DNA of 64,000 nucleotides from Microglena sp. YARC (taxonomy: Eukaryota > Chlorophyta > Chlorophyceae > Chlamydomonadales > Chlamydomonadaceae). Shown piece by piece: positions 27,192 to 36,865 of the stretch. The notes beneath the pieces are model-generated. The model searched no databases. It had not been told where the DNA came from and saw nothing but the letters and a program-made list of their open reading frames with translations. A program made the translations under genes and the position numbers. Where the stretch lies: positions 58,690,195 through 58,754,194 of the forward strand of contig CM039462.1 of assembly GCA_022414725.1 (NCBI GenBank), in the 5' to 3' direction. How positions within the stretch are numbered: position 1 is the first letter of the stretch; every line of letters starts with the position of its first letter.

Positions 27192-27701
27192 CTACGCGAG
27201 CCATACTATTTTACGGATAACCAGCCAAAACAACATGGTACCGATGATTATGTACAAGAGGATCTCGACAAATTCAGGCAAAAAAAAACGTTGTGTCTGT
27301 CCACCTACGTATGACATGAACTGAATGGTGGCGTGGAGACATATCATACGCGCTATGTCGAAAAACAAGGGGCGGTACTCCTCGCCAAGTGTGTCGGATA
27401 CATTGATCGTGAATAGTGCCTCCTCATTTCCTCCGCCGCCGTACAACCATTGCCAATCCGGGTTGCCAGAGATTCTCCTAGATTCTGGTCGTTCCGAGGA
27501 TGATGGGGCGCAACTCTCATTCTTCCCCGTATCATCATGCTGCTCAAACATTTCATTGGACGCGGGTGACATTGATCGCTGCTCTTCTGCATTGGGTGTG
27601 GGTGCAAAAGACACCGATTTAGGAAGGCCTCTTTTTTTCCTGCGGGGGGGGCGACTACTACTCAATGATGCGACGACGGGGTGGGGGTCCGTACCAGCCA
27701 T
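27192..27701 (-). CDS. C-terminally anchored membrane protein
   Basis: A 169-residue protein. The first ~95 residues are polar and low-complexity. The C-terminal part, with FFDIARMICLHATIQFMSYV and FVEILLYIIIGTMLFWLVIRK, carries one amphipathic and one clear TM segment. This tail pattern resembles small membrane proteins conserved in giant viruses, but no named function is known to me. It is convergent with the 25712 gene and divergent from the fibre-like gene at 27783. Confidence 0.55.
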   Translation of the reverse strand: MAGTDPHPVVASLSSSRPPRRKKRGLPKSVSFAPTPNAEEQRSMSPASNEMFEQHDDTGKNESCAPSSSERPESRRISGNPDWQWLYGGGGNEEALFTINVSDTLGEEYRPLFFDIARMICLHATIQFMSYVGGQTQRFFLPEFVEILLYIIIGTMLFWLVIRKIVWLA

Positions 27702-27782
27702 GTCGTGAATCTTTGTAAGAGCCGAATATTTTTTTGTTTAGTGGAACCCGCGCGCATTGATTCTGGATTGAATGGGACCTGA

Positions 27783-29328
27783 ATGATTGAAAGAAAAAAG
27801 TGTTCCGTTTCAACATGTGAAATGGCATGCAACTGCGATCGTACAGGTATCAGTAGCATCGGAAACGGATTCGGATTCGGATTTGAGAGTGTCTTATTTT
27901 ATTGTTTTCTCTTCGGAATCGTTATCGTGTTCGTTGTAGCGCTATACCTTTGCTCAGGAGGGGGGGAGGCGCAGAGCATTTTGACCAACAAAGGAGGGAC
28001 CAGATTCAACAACAGTCGCCCGCAGTGTCGAAGGTGATGACGAAACTCGGAAAGATCCAGGCATGCAGCACAGCTCGCCAGATGTGTGGCGCACGCGACG
28101 GCTACTTCGAAGGCGACCTCCTAGTGGGGAGGAACACCGGTGTCGGAGGGGACCTAAAGGTATTAGGAAGCATCCAGGACGTGACGGACCTCTCGGTGTT
28201 GCGCACACTTTCTGTTAACGGGATGGCAAATATTAATAACATATCGTGTCCTCTAACCTCTCTGCAAAAAGTAGCAACGCAATGTTGGGGAGGATGGTCT
28301 CAATGGACGACGTGCATTTGCGAGGAAATCTAAAATCGACAGGATCCAATACCAGATTCGAGTCCGACGCGGTGGTGCAGGGAAGGCTTACAAACAAGGG
28401 TGTCACGAGGATTGACGGTGATGTCCGAGTAGGACTGGGTGCCATCAACGTCAGGGGGGACACGCCGATCGCGTTTAGAGGGGACGTTTTTACAAAGAAG
28501 GATAAGTTAGTTGGTGGCGATGCTGGTGTATGGGGTGACGTTATCGTCGGCAGGCGCACGATCGTTGGGAAGGACAATGTCACACGACGCGATCAGATAG
28601 TGATGGGGAATCACTTAATAGCATGGGACGCGAATGTGGGTAGGAGCGCTCGGGTTAGGAAGAACGCGAATGTCGGCGGTAATGTGTCTGTCTCCAATAA
28701 CGTGGTGGTAGGGAGCCAAGCCGTAGTGCAGGGTGCTCTGAAAATCCCTCACGGGTCCCTGGTCGTCACCGAACCAGGGGTGGATGAGATAAAGAGCAAG
28801 GGTTCGCAGATGCGTGTGAAGAGGAACGGTGGACAGGGTTACACGATATTCGGAAACAATGGTGCGAACTCCATCGCGGGTCCCTTAGTTATCAATGGCA
28901 AACTTTGCACAGGCACCTCTTGTCTTGACGTGAACAACGTATCTCGTTTGTTGAGATTGGAGAGCTTTCTCAACGGCCGGCTCGACGACCTTGTCAGGAA
29001 GAGTGATTCCGGTTTTGATAGTTTGTCAAACCAAACCGTCAATGTGTTAAGTTCTCTCGATAAGAGGTTTGGTGATCACGATGCTGTTAAGAAATCAACC
29101 TTCGGGAAACTGGATAACGATGATGCTGACGCGAAACTCCGCATTGATAAAATTAACACGCTCTATGACTCGGATACCCTCCACATCGATGCCGTCAATC
29201 AGGAGGACAATATGCAAGATGTTCGTCTCGAGCGCCTTGAGGCTGCTTTCAATGTATTGCAGAACAAGACTCTAAACGCAATGAATACTGCAGTGACCAC
29301 GTCATGTTGTCCTCCAATTAAAGTTTGA
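27783..29328 (+). pseudogene. Fibre-like repeat protein, paralogue 1, two frameshifts
   Basis: A single-TM protein (VLFYCFLFGIVIVFVVALYL) followed by the cysteine-containing block CGARDGYFEGDLLVGRN, then many short beta-type repeats of the form xVGGDLxVxGxxxV, and a C-terminal coiled-coil-like segment with RLERLEAAFNVLQNKT. It aligns block for block with the intact neighbour at 29374 and with the reverse-strand copy at 33161-34819. Two 1-nt frameshifts break it, at about 28015-28035 and 28235-28260. The repeats suggest a right-handed beta-solenoid or trimeric fibre anchored in the virion membrane; this is inferred from the sequence pattern only. Confidence 0.65.
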
Positions 29329-29373
29329 TTTTAATGTATTTAAATTCAAAAACGTTGATGCCAGTCCAACTGT

Positions 29374-30792
29374 ATGTTTATCGTTCTGCTTATCATTGTG
29401 TTGATTGTGTGCGCAACCATTGCATGCGTTCGAATTAAGGGGGAGGAACGCTTTGATGGTGGTGGTGGTTCCTCAGCAACGCCGACGCAACAAATACTAC
29501 CTATCTCTGCGCCGAACAAAAAGGTCGATACTCCGTTCGGTGCAATAAGCGTATGCGGTCCCGACCAACAGATGTGCACGTCGCCCGACGGGTACTACGC
29601 TGGCAAACTGGTCGTCGGCGAGAACGCCGAAATTACGGGGGACGTGCGCATCCGTGGGAACATCAGCGAGGTCGCCAACGCGTCCGTCTTGCGCGCACTG
29701 AACGTTAACGGTATGGCGAATTTGCCTAGGACGAGAGTGGGAGGTTCATTGGTTGTTAGCGGGACCACGGATATCGGACGACTAGATGTTGCGAACGGTG
29801 CACGAGTGGCAGGCGAGCTATCGGTGGACGGGCGGACTGTGGTGAAAGGTAATGCCGTAGTTGGGGGGAATGTGCGTGCTATGCAGGAGTTAGACGCGAT
29901 GGGGGGTATGCGAGTCGGCCGGGGGTTGTCGGTGGACGGCAACGCTGTTCTTAGTGGGTCGACTGTTACTGGCAGGAGCTCGTTGACCCAAGGAGACTGG
30001 GGTGTCATGGGAAACGCCGTGTTGCGCGGTAATCTGATCACTGCCAAGGACCACGTCGTGGCTGGAGGTAGTCACGTTGGTCGAGATCAGCTTCTGGGGA
30101 AGCGGATGGTTTTAGGGAAGAGCCTAATCGTGCATGGTCCCGACATGAATATCGGTGGTAACTTAAGCGCCAAAAAGGATCTCAACGTGCATGGGTCGAG
30201 TGGACTCACCGTGCGCGGCATCGATGGCGTTGCCGGCGGATCGGTTGTTCTGGGTGGTTTGGGAAAATCTCAGAAGGGTGTTCACTTGAAACGCGATGAC
30301 GGTACATGGACTTCTTTTGGGGTGAACAAAGCCAACGTCATAGGCGGTCGGACGAACGTATACGGAGACGTTTGTTGGAACTCAGATAAGGTGTGTATGG
30401 ATGGGTCAGTTGTTGACGGTCTCCTTCAGTTGGATAAGACTATGGGTAGTAAGATCACAGGAACCCAGACAGATAAAACTAAACAGTTGGCACACTTTGC
30501 TAGCGACACGAATAAAAAGTACGCTCAGATGTTTCAAATGATTAAAGAGCACACTGCGGAATATTATGAGAGGGTGAGACAATTTGTAATTAAGGATAAC
30601 GCCATTGCGTCCGGTATCCAATACATTCGGAACCGGGAGGAACGACAGAATAATTACATACAGCGTGTTGAAAATCACAACATTACGCAAGATAATCGTC
30701 TGAAACGTCTGGAGAATATGATAATCAATTTGGAGGGATCGATGTACGATACATTGAATCGGTCAACCAAACCTGTTTGTGAAATAAATTAA
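29374..30792 (+). CDS. Fibre-like repeat protein, paralogue 2, intact
   Basis: A 472-residue protein. A TM segment at residues 2-20 (FIVLLIIVLIVCATIACV) leads to a short linker, a CGPDQQMCTSPDGYYAGKLVVGEN head and about 15 repeats of 10-12 residues (for example VGGSLVVSGTTDIGRLDV, VRAMQELDAMGGMRVGRG). A domain with VHLKRDDGTWTSFGVNKANVIGG and NVYGDVCWNSDKVCMDG follows, then a helical C-terminus (QRVENHNITQDNRLKRLENM). The architecture of anchor, beta-repeat shaft and coiled-coil tip or trimeriser resembles fibres or adhesins. The orientation of the anchor and the role in host attachment are inferences. Confidence 0.65.
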   Translation: MFIVLLIIVLIVCATIACVRIKGEERFDGGGGSSATPTQQILPISAPNKKVDTPFGAISVCGPDQQMCTSPDGYYAGKLVVGENAEITGDVRIRGNISEVANASVLRALNVNGMANLPRTRVGGSLVVSGTTDIGRLDVANGARVAGELSVDGRTVVKGNAVVGGNVRAMQELDAMGGMRVGRGLSVDGNAVLSGSTVTGRSSLTQGDWGVMGNAVLRGNLITAKDHVVAGGSHVGRDQLLGKRMVLGKSLIVHGPDMNIGGNLSAKKDLNVHGSSGLTVRGIDGVAGGSVVLGGLGKSQKGVHLKRDDGTWTSFGVNKANVIGGRTNVYGDVCWNSDKVCMDGSVVDGLLQLDKTMGSKITGTQTDKTKQLAHFASDTNKKYAQMFQMIKEHTAEYYERVRQFVIKDNAIASGIQYIRNREERQNNYIQRVENHNITQDNRLKRLENMIINLEGSMYDTLNRSTKPVCEIN

Positions 30793-30807
30793 GCAAGCTG
30801 GGGAAAT

Positions 30808-30905
30808 AAATAAATGTACGACATAGCCGTTAGAAAATTGGCGTTAAGAATGGTCGCTGACTTGGTTGTGTTAAAAACTTCTGTGTTTACGAACATCAGT
30901 CGCTC
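30808..30905. repeat. Dispersed repeat R3, copy 1
   Basis: gaaataaa..atgtacgacat.gccgttagaaaattggcgtt...tgggtgtgttaaaa...gaacatcagtcg matches 55668-55752. The rest of the 30793-31135 spacer holds no gene. Confidence 0.65.
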
Positions 30906-31135
30906 GCTCTACTCTGTGAAGGTGGAAACGTTTTGGTGTGAATCGAAAACGACGTGAATTTGTAAGCAAACTTTTTGAGACGAAAAAGGATTTCCACACT
31001 TGTTCAATCAACCTTAAAATGCTGAAATACGGGATGACGGGCCATTTTGTAGGTCTGTCGCCGCTTTGTTTAATTTTACTGTAGCGACTCACCGATTCGT
31101 ACATTTATTTCCATCCGATATTATGTTTCATTTAC

Positions 31136-31153
31136 TGTTCCACTGATTGTAGT
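31136..31153 (+). promoter_or_regulatory. Candidate promoter motif 2
   Basis: TGTTCCACTGATTGTAGT ends 8 nt before the ATG at 31162 and is preceded by tttcattta. It matches the motif words at 2054, 55652 (reverse) and 57388. Confidence 0.4.
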
Positions 31154-31161
31154 CCAACAAA

Positions 31162-32967
31162 ATGATATTATTAACGCAGCTAGTCATTCTCATTATTTTG
31201 CTGACTCTGATCCTCCTAGTGTTCATTGGACCACCCAGCTCCTACATTTTTGACTGGTTGACCATGGCGGTCGTTATGCTAATTATATTCGTGAACATAC
31301 AGCAAAGACATGAAAGGGACAAACCACTTGAACCCGTGTCGCCACCCACCGAAGTCATGGGGTATCAGGATGGAGGAGGCGATAATAATCTTCTTCTAGA
31401 GTCATTCGGAAACGAAAGCAGCGGAGATGTCGACATGTTAGGCAAGTATATGAAATTATTTCAAAGTACCGTTACTGCATTGCCAAATAACGCCAAATCC
31501 CCAAAGTTTGCAGAAACTTCCCAATCCCCTCCTTCCAGGCAAGTTCCGGTGCAGGAGGCCTTGCCCGAATCGATCCTCGCAAATCTGACACTTTTCGTAA
31601 GCACCAATCTTGTGAATACCGAGGATGTCATGGTGTGGAAGAACCTCGCATCCCAATCGACCTCTGAGAAGGGCTTCTTGGCCGACGGGTCCGTCGTCTC
31701 CCCGGATCTAAGGTTCAACCGCAGACCCACGTTCCTCGATAACGACAAAAATCGCCCTGCATTCCATCTCGGCACGGGGACCTCTCTGACCGGACCTCCG
31801 TCCCACCAACTAGGAATAGATGGCAACCGCAGCTTTTGCATCTTCTTCGTTGCACGGATGACGTTGCCGAATTATACAGTGGAATCTTCTACTAAGGCCT
31901 TCCAAATATTCGCCAACACGTCGTCGAACAATGCCATAACACTCATGTTTCTACCCGAACCTCAGGTCGTAGGAGTGCGCATCGGCTCCGGTGATGTAAT
32001 TTTGGGCGACTCAAAGGATACCCGGCGAAAGCCGATTTACCCGGATCAGTTTTACCTGTGGATGGTCTCCAAGTCCTACTCCGACTTGGAGGTGACGGCG
32101 GTCAATCTTGAGAACCACAGGCTAGAACCTATCACCATGCTAAGGGCCACGTTGCCTCCCATGAAAGAGCAACTAATTCTGAGCAATTTGCCGATCACCA
32201 TCAACTCGGACTACATGTGGAACGCAGGGCTCATGGCCTTTGGAATTTCTTCTATGAAATTCTACACCAAGGATGTCTTAGACCTCGCCCAACACTATCG
32301 CGACGTCTTCATGGACATGGACCCTGAGGTGCTCGCTTTCAAGAAAAAAATCAGAGCGCTCACCGACAAGGTGGATGCAACAAAGGAGTGCCCCTTCAAC
32401 AAAGAAACTTGCTTAGCGTGCGAGGGCGCTGTCATAGACTGGAACACACCGGATTGGTACCTAGGAGATGTGCATCCAAGGTGTCTACGTGCTATCGCGA
32501 GCTTCTGTGGCGCCAACCCCAATCATAAACGATGCTTCTGCTGGGCTCCTTCTAAAATCAAATCCAAAGACAGCGCATGCCGCAAGTACCGCTCAATTTT
32601 CGATGGATCCTCACCGGAGGACATCCCGAAGTGCCCAAGTACGGCTCCAAAGAGGATGGTGGTGACCGCAACACCAAAGAAACCCACAAAAATGCAACCG
32701 GTGACGCCAAAGACTCTATGCCCACCACCACCACCACCCAAGTCGCCCAACCATGAATGCAGGTGTAAGCTTTGTAAAAGGGTCAATGAAATGAAGGGAA
32801 ATTCCGCTAAGGGCGAACGAAATCCTCCTAAACCTCCGCCTCCAATTCACAACAACTCGAATGGAAAATGTGGTGGCAAAGTAGATTCTCCGCCTCCAAT
32901 TCACAAAACATCATGCAAGTGCAAGATATGCAAAAAAATCAAGGAAATGAAGGACCGACAGATGTGA
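31162..32967 (+). CDS. LamG/concanavalin-like membrane protein with cysteine-rich tail
   Basis: A 601-residue protein. Two N-terminal hydrophobic segments (residues ~6-24 and ~30-46) anchor it. Residues ~130-360 form a beta-rich domain of the laminin-G/concanavalin type (NRSFCIFFVARM, FQIFANTSSNN, FYLWMVSKSY, LMAFGISSMKFY). A cysteine-rich module follows (CPFNKETCLACEG, CLRAIASFCGANPNHKRCFCW). The proline-rich tail carries two C-K-C-K/C-K-K zinc-like pairs. Proteins with this layout occur in virions of large algal and amoeba viruses. It may bind glycans or assemble in the membrane. The frame is intact. Confidence 0.65.
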   Translation: MILLTQLVILIILLTLILLVFIGPPSSYIFDWLTMAVVMLIIFVNIQQRHERDKPLEPVSPPTEVMGYQDGGGDNNLLLESFGNESSGDVDMLGKYMKLFQSTVTALPNNAKSPKFAETSQSPPSRQVPVQEALPESILANLTLFVSTNLVNTEDVMVWKNLASQSTSEKGFLADGSVVSPDLRFNRRPTFLDNDKNRPAFHLGTGTSLTGPPSHQLGIDGNRSFCIFFVARMTLPNYTVESSTKAFQIFANTSSNNAITLMFLPEPQVVGVRIGSGDVILGDSKDTRRKPIYPDQFYLWMVSKSYSDLEVTAVNLENHRLEPITMLRATLPPMKEQLILSNLPITINSDYMWNAGLMAFGISSMKFYTKDVLDLAQHYRDVFMDMDPEVLAFKKKIRALTDKVDATKECPFNKETCLACEGAVIDWNTPDWYLGDVHPRCLRAIASFCGANPNHKRCFCWAPSKIKSKDSACRKYRSIFDGSSPEDIPKCPSTAPKRMVVTATPKKPTKMQPVTPKTLCPPPPPPKSPNHECRCKLCKRVNEMKGNSAKGERNPPKPPPPIHNNSNGKCGGKVDSPPPIHKTSCKCKICKKIKEMKDRQM

Positions 32968-32989
32968 TTGATCGAGGTCATTTCATCGA

Positions 32990-33240
32990 TGTCACCTTTA
33001 TTTTTAAGGCACTGAACTTGTCTTCCATTTCCTTTCCGATGGATGGATCCTCGTAAACGTGCCCATTTGACGCGAACCACGTAACCGAAGGGTTAGGTCT
33101 GTTCTCGTGAAATGGATGAAAGTTGTCAATGATGCGGTCACACCAACATCGGGTTCCATCCTAATCGAAGAGACTTTGTCCTCCAATGGACCCCAAAAAG
33201 GGTGATTTTTCATTTCTACTCTGTATTCCTTGTCGCTCAC
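32990..33240 (-). pseudogene. Unidentified gene fragment, frameshifted
   Basis: Two adjoining minus-strand frames read like one protein: DKEYRVEMKNHPFWGPLEDK...SSIRMEPDVGV, then after a shift near 33130, NFHPFHENRPNPSVTWFASN...GKEMEDKFSALKIKV. There is no ATG at the expected start. It lies just beyond the 3' end of the broken fibre paralogue 3. The family is not recognised. Confidence 0.3.
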
Positions 33241-34819
33241 CTTGAAATCCTGAGAAACCTGAGTACCTTTGTAGTTCGAACAAAGTAATTTTGACCTTTT
33301 TCGGCTCCGGACTTGTCTTATTAGCGCATGCGTTGGTTGCAGAGTCCTTCAAGATGTTAAACGCCCTCACTTCAACCCTCTTCAGAAGTGCCTCTAGACG
33401 AGTCAACCGCGACTCCTGGACCTTGTTTTTGTTGTCTACGCGTACGATTGCCAACTTCTGAAGCTCTTGTTTTTTCCCATGGGATGTCAGATCGGATCTA
33501 GCTCTTCTGTCAAATTCAGCAAGATTCTTGGTATCACTTAGAGAAAACGTTCTCGTGACTCGACATATCATTGCTCGCACGGACGAACAACGAATGCGCA
33601 CCCGACGTCCGAAGTTCTCGGTCATTTCGAATCACCCTCTCCGCATTAGAAATACTAGTACTCATCAAGTTCTCTAGATTCAAAAGGTCTACGGTTTTAG
33701 GATCGTTCAGACATAAATTGTTTCCTGCCCCCCAGCAAATGTCACCCTGCAACATTGTGTCGCCATCGATGACATTGTGTTTGTCCACGCAAAACGAAGT
33801 CGTTTTCCCATTCAATCGACGCACGTGCACACCCCGTGTATCGGGAGGAGTGGCTCCCTTTCTGGCGCCCAGTAACACAGATCCACCAGTAACGTACACC
33901 GACCCACCTGGTCCGATCAATGAGACGTTTCCCTTCAAGTTCGCACCCTGCGACACGTTCAAATCACCGCCGATGGATACGTTCGTCAACACATCCATGT
34001 TGTCTGCTACGTCAAGATTACGTCCAACCATAGTCGAACCTGCAACCACTCCACTCCCGGCAACAATATGATCTTTTCCGGTACCGAGGTTCTTTCCCGC
34101 TAACATGTCACCCATCGCACCTGCAGATCCCATTGTGTACAAATCATCTTCGTGCATACAAGATTTGTTCAAAAAAACATCTCCTTTGACATGAAACGTC
34201 TTTCCAACGCGAACACCATTGTTCACATCGACTCCCTTCATCCCTCTCATATCCCCATGCACTTCCGCATCTCCTTTCATATTGACATGCTTGTTCCACA
34301 GCGAGCGTGCCACCAACATGCGTATCACCCTCGACAGTCATCTTCTGTACAGTCGCGTCGCCAATGACCCGTAAATCTTCACCACTACGCAGGTTCACGC
34401 TTTCAAGCTTCGCCATGCCATTAACATTGAGCGCGCGCAAGACCGACATATCCTGCACCTCCTTGATGCTCCCATTGTATGTTTATGTTCCCTGTGACTC
34501 CCATGTTCTCCCCCACGATCAAGTTTCCGGCGTAGTATCCGTCTCGCGTTCCACAAAGCGTGTTTACGGAACCGCACGCGCGCACGGACCCCATTGGCGT
34601 CATGATCGTCGAAATCGGAGCACCCGACACTATCTCCATCGCCATCCTCTCATCTTTAGAGCCGCTACTACTGCGAATGGCCCCCAGCGCGTCGGAGTTC
34701 GTCGCATCAAAACTCTCCCTCCCCCAACCACCACTATGCAAATACATATTGTAAGCGACCCCAAGCAGCAATACAAGTAAGAAGAAGACGAAGATGAACA
34801 ACGATGCCGGACGCCGCAT
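33161..34819 (-). pseudogene. Fibre-like repeat protein, paralogue 3, three frameshifts
   Basis: It begins at the ATG at 34819, just after promoter motif 1, with a TM (LFIFVFFLLVLLLGVAYNMY). The conserved head CGTRDGYYAGNLIVGENMGV follows, then the repeats (VIGDATVQKMTVEGDTHVGG, IGGDLNVSQGANLKGNVSL), VHVRRLNGKTTSFCVDKHNV, GDICWGAGNNLCLND and the coiled-coil segment RLTRLEALLKRV. Frameshifts occur near 34470-34478, 34293-34302 and at an AAAA run at 33544-33547. Restoring a fifth base in that last run would fuse the frames, which is typical of homopolymer error or slippage. It is divergent from paralogues 1 and 2, with the LamG gene between. Confidence 0.65.
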
Positions 34820-34828
34820 CACTTTTAC

Positions 34829-34849
34829 ATTTGTTTTCAAATTAAATGA
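34829..34849 (-). promoter_or_regulatory. Candidate promoter motif 1 variant
   Basis: Read on the minus strand, TTTAATTTGAAAACAAATG lies about 10 nt before the ATG of fibre paralogue 3, a variant of TTTATTTGAGAACAA. Confidence 0.4.
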
Positions 34850-35068
34850 CACCGCCCTAATAAATAATTTTTGACACCCGTTATAATTTGAATGAATGGT
34901 ATCCCCGAAACCCGCTACAGGTCCCCGTGGTTCACTATGTCGGCACCCCAACCGTTTCTAAAAGCAACGATACATGCATGCAAGTTTGACCCTGTCAGCT
35001 CCCGGCCACTGACTGGGGATGCACATTGATTGTCTCATTGTATCTACTACAAAAACTAAGTCCCCAAC

Positions 35069-35226
35069 GGTGTAACCTAATGGTATAGCAACCCACGGGG
35101 CAGTGGAACACCAATACGATTTTGAATCAACAAATTGCAGGATGTTAACGAGAATATCGTGGTTCTTTTTTAGATCACGGCTCTCCATCCTGCAGACTCC
35201 GTATCGTTCTTTTGTCACTTTCGAGA
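35069..35226. repeat. Dispersed repeat R2, copy 3 (reverse)
   Basis: The reverse complement of 6720-6885. It ends in the middle of the C-terminal flank of the LamG-like gene at 35252. The 34850-35068 spacer next to it carries repeat R6 (34880-34945). Confidence 0.7.
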
Positions 35227-35251
35227 CATTCATGTCTGATATATGTTTCTT

Positions 35252-36163
35252 TCACATATTAGTGGACACCGTTTCATCTTCCTTGTAGATCGGCGTCCTC
35301 ATTTTGTAATCCCCGAACCCTAGCTTTGATAGTATCGTCTCCGATGTGGAAAAAGGTCCCTTGTTATATATCGATTTCACGTCCGATATGTTGATGGCGT
35401 AGTTGAATATGTCGAACTTGGTGATGTACCCCTTCAGCCCTGCGCTACCCGCCATGCTTCCTATAGAGAGGTCCCCGGAGTGCGGAATGATTAGGGGCTT
35501 AATGTTAGGTTTCTGCATGTCGAGGACGTTCTCGATCGTGTATAGTTCTCCGTCCATCAGGATGGTCATGATGTTATCCTTGACGATGAGCGCGAACTGT
35601 ACCCAACGCTGCAGAGGTACGTACTCGACCGTAGCGTTCAGGAATTGGGACTTATGGTCCCGGACAGCTCCTAGGGTTGCATTCGTGTTAGATACATTGG
35701 TTCGTACGGAGAAATGCAGAGAATTGGTCTTGGCGTCCATGTACACGATGGGGGACGCACTTCCATAGCTCATGTCAAATCCACGTGTGAAGATCAGCTT
35801 TGGCAATGATGTTATGTCGAATGAGCTTGTGTACAGCCAGAAACTGTATGTGAACTCGATGCCGTTCTTTGATGAAGGGATCTTGGTCGAGCTGTACACG
35901 AACGGCTTTGACAAACTCCCACCCGCGTACAACTTGAACGGTTTTTTTAGTATTTCTTGGCTGATGAGGTCCTTGCGTGTGATGCGGCGAGCGATGTAGA
36001 TCAACAGGAGAATGGTTAGTATAATTATCAAAATACCGAATATTATCATCTTGTTCGCTTGGGTTCCGTAGAGACCGGTCTTCACCTTGGACATCAAAAG
36101 CCCAAGGCTCCATGCCATAGGATCGGCCTTGCTAACCTTCGGTCTCTGTTGAGAATTTGACAT
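35252..36163 (-). CDS. LamG/concanavalin-like membrane protein
   Basis: A 303-residue protein. A TM segment at ~40-60 (MIIFGILIIILTILLLIYIA) is followed by a laminin-G-like fold: FTYSFWLYTSSFDITSLPKLIF, LHFSVRTNVS, VPLQRWVQFALIVKDNIMTILMDGELY, SIGSMAGSAGLKGYITKFDIFN. This is the usual strand order of concanavalin-type domains in giant-virus membrane proteins. It is probably virion-associated, perhaps carbohydrate-binding. The frame is intact with an ATG start. It is divergent from the 36340 gene. Confidence 0.7.
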   Translation of the reverse strand: MSNSQQRPKVSKADPMAWSLGLLMSKVKTGLYGTQANKMIIFGILIIILTILLLIYIARRITRKDLISQEILKKPFKLYAGGSLSKPFVYSSTKIPSSKNGIEFTYSFWLYTSSFDITSLPKLIFTRGFDMSYGSASPIVYMDAKTNSLHFSVRTNVSNTNATLGAVRDHKSQFLNATVEYVPLQRWVQFALIVKDNIMTILMDGELYTIENVLDMQKPNIKPLIIPHSGDLSIGSMAGSAGLKGYITKFDIFNYAINISDVKSIYNKGPFSTSETILSKLGFGDYKMRTPIYKEDETVSTNM

Positions 36164-36302
36164 TCGGTGAATTTATTAACAGAATAATAACATGAAACAT
36201 TTTTCTTAAACGATGAATCTTGGGGCTTTTATCGGAACAAGACAATACACGAATAATTCCAAAACGTTGCCCGGGCACAACACAGTTCATATTAAAAAAA
36301 AT

Positions 36303-36328
36303 GTCCCAGTTTATTTAAGAACAAATCT
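36303..36328 (+). promoter_or_regulatory. Candidate promoter motif 1
   Basis: GTCCCAGTTTATTTAAGAAC followed by AAAT, 11 nt before the ATG at 36340. The GTCCCA-TTTATTT-GAACA arrangement matches the copies at 44245 and 63227. Confidence 0.55.
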
Positions 36329-36339
36329 GTCGCAGTAGC

Positions 36340-36846
36340 ATGTCCTCCTCGTCGTATAGCGAGACATCATCTTTTGATAGTCACACAGGTTACCTACTGT
36401 TGCCTTTTACTCAGGCGTCTCCGTGTCACAATTCCACACGGTGGAACTTCGCAAGTGACAACGCATTCGAAACCCCTGCCCCCTTCACCAAGCAATTTGG
36501 TGGTCCGGGTGCGTCTATGAAGCATTCTCAGAACGACGTCGTGATGTCCGATGGGCGCCAGTTCACCGACTACCGTCCCCACGACGTCACTCAACTACAG
36601 GGGCGTAAGGCGATGTCCTCCACGCAAGAGTTCCGACAGATGCGGCTTCGCGAAGGTGAGGCCATTCGCGAGAAGGAGCGCTTATCGGCGCATAGAAACG
36701 TTTCGGCCACCTGCAAGTTCGGTCCTAATGATATCGGGACTATGGTCCCTGAGCAAGACGTTTTCGTATGCAACAAGATCGGTTGCGAGCGCGTGGACAC
36801 GCCTTACTCATGTTTGGGTATCGGGACGGGGCGTCGAGGAGGCTAA
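36340..36846 (+). CDS. Conserved giant-virus virion protein (small)
   Basis: A 168-residue protein with the pattern DGRQFTDYRPHDVTQLQ, STQEFRQMRLREGEAI and, near the end, VCNKIGCERVDTPYSCLGIG. This resembles a small protein conserved in Mimiviridae and algal viruses and often encoded beside the next gene's family. No TM. The role is presumably structural. The frame is intact. It is convergent with 36866-37612, 19 nt apart. Confidence 0.6.
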   Translation: MSSSSYSETSSFDSHTGYLLLPFTQASPCHNSTRWNFASDNAFETPAPFTKQFGGPGASMKHSQNDVVMSDGRQFTDYRPHDVTQLQGRKAMSSTQEFRQMRLREGEAIREKERLSAHRNVSATCKFGPNDIGTMVPEQDVFVCNKIGCERVDTPYSCLGIGTGRRGG

Positions 36847-36865
36847 GATTTTTTAAATTTTTATT

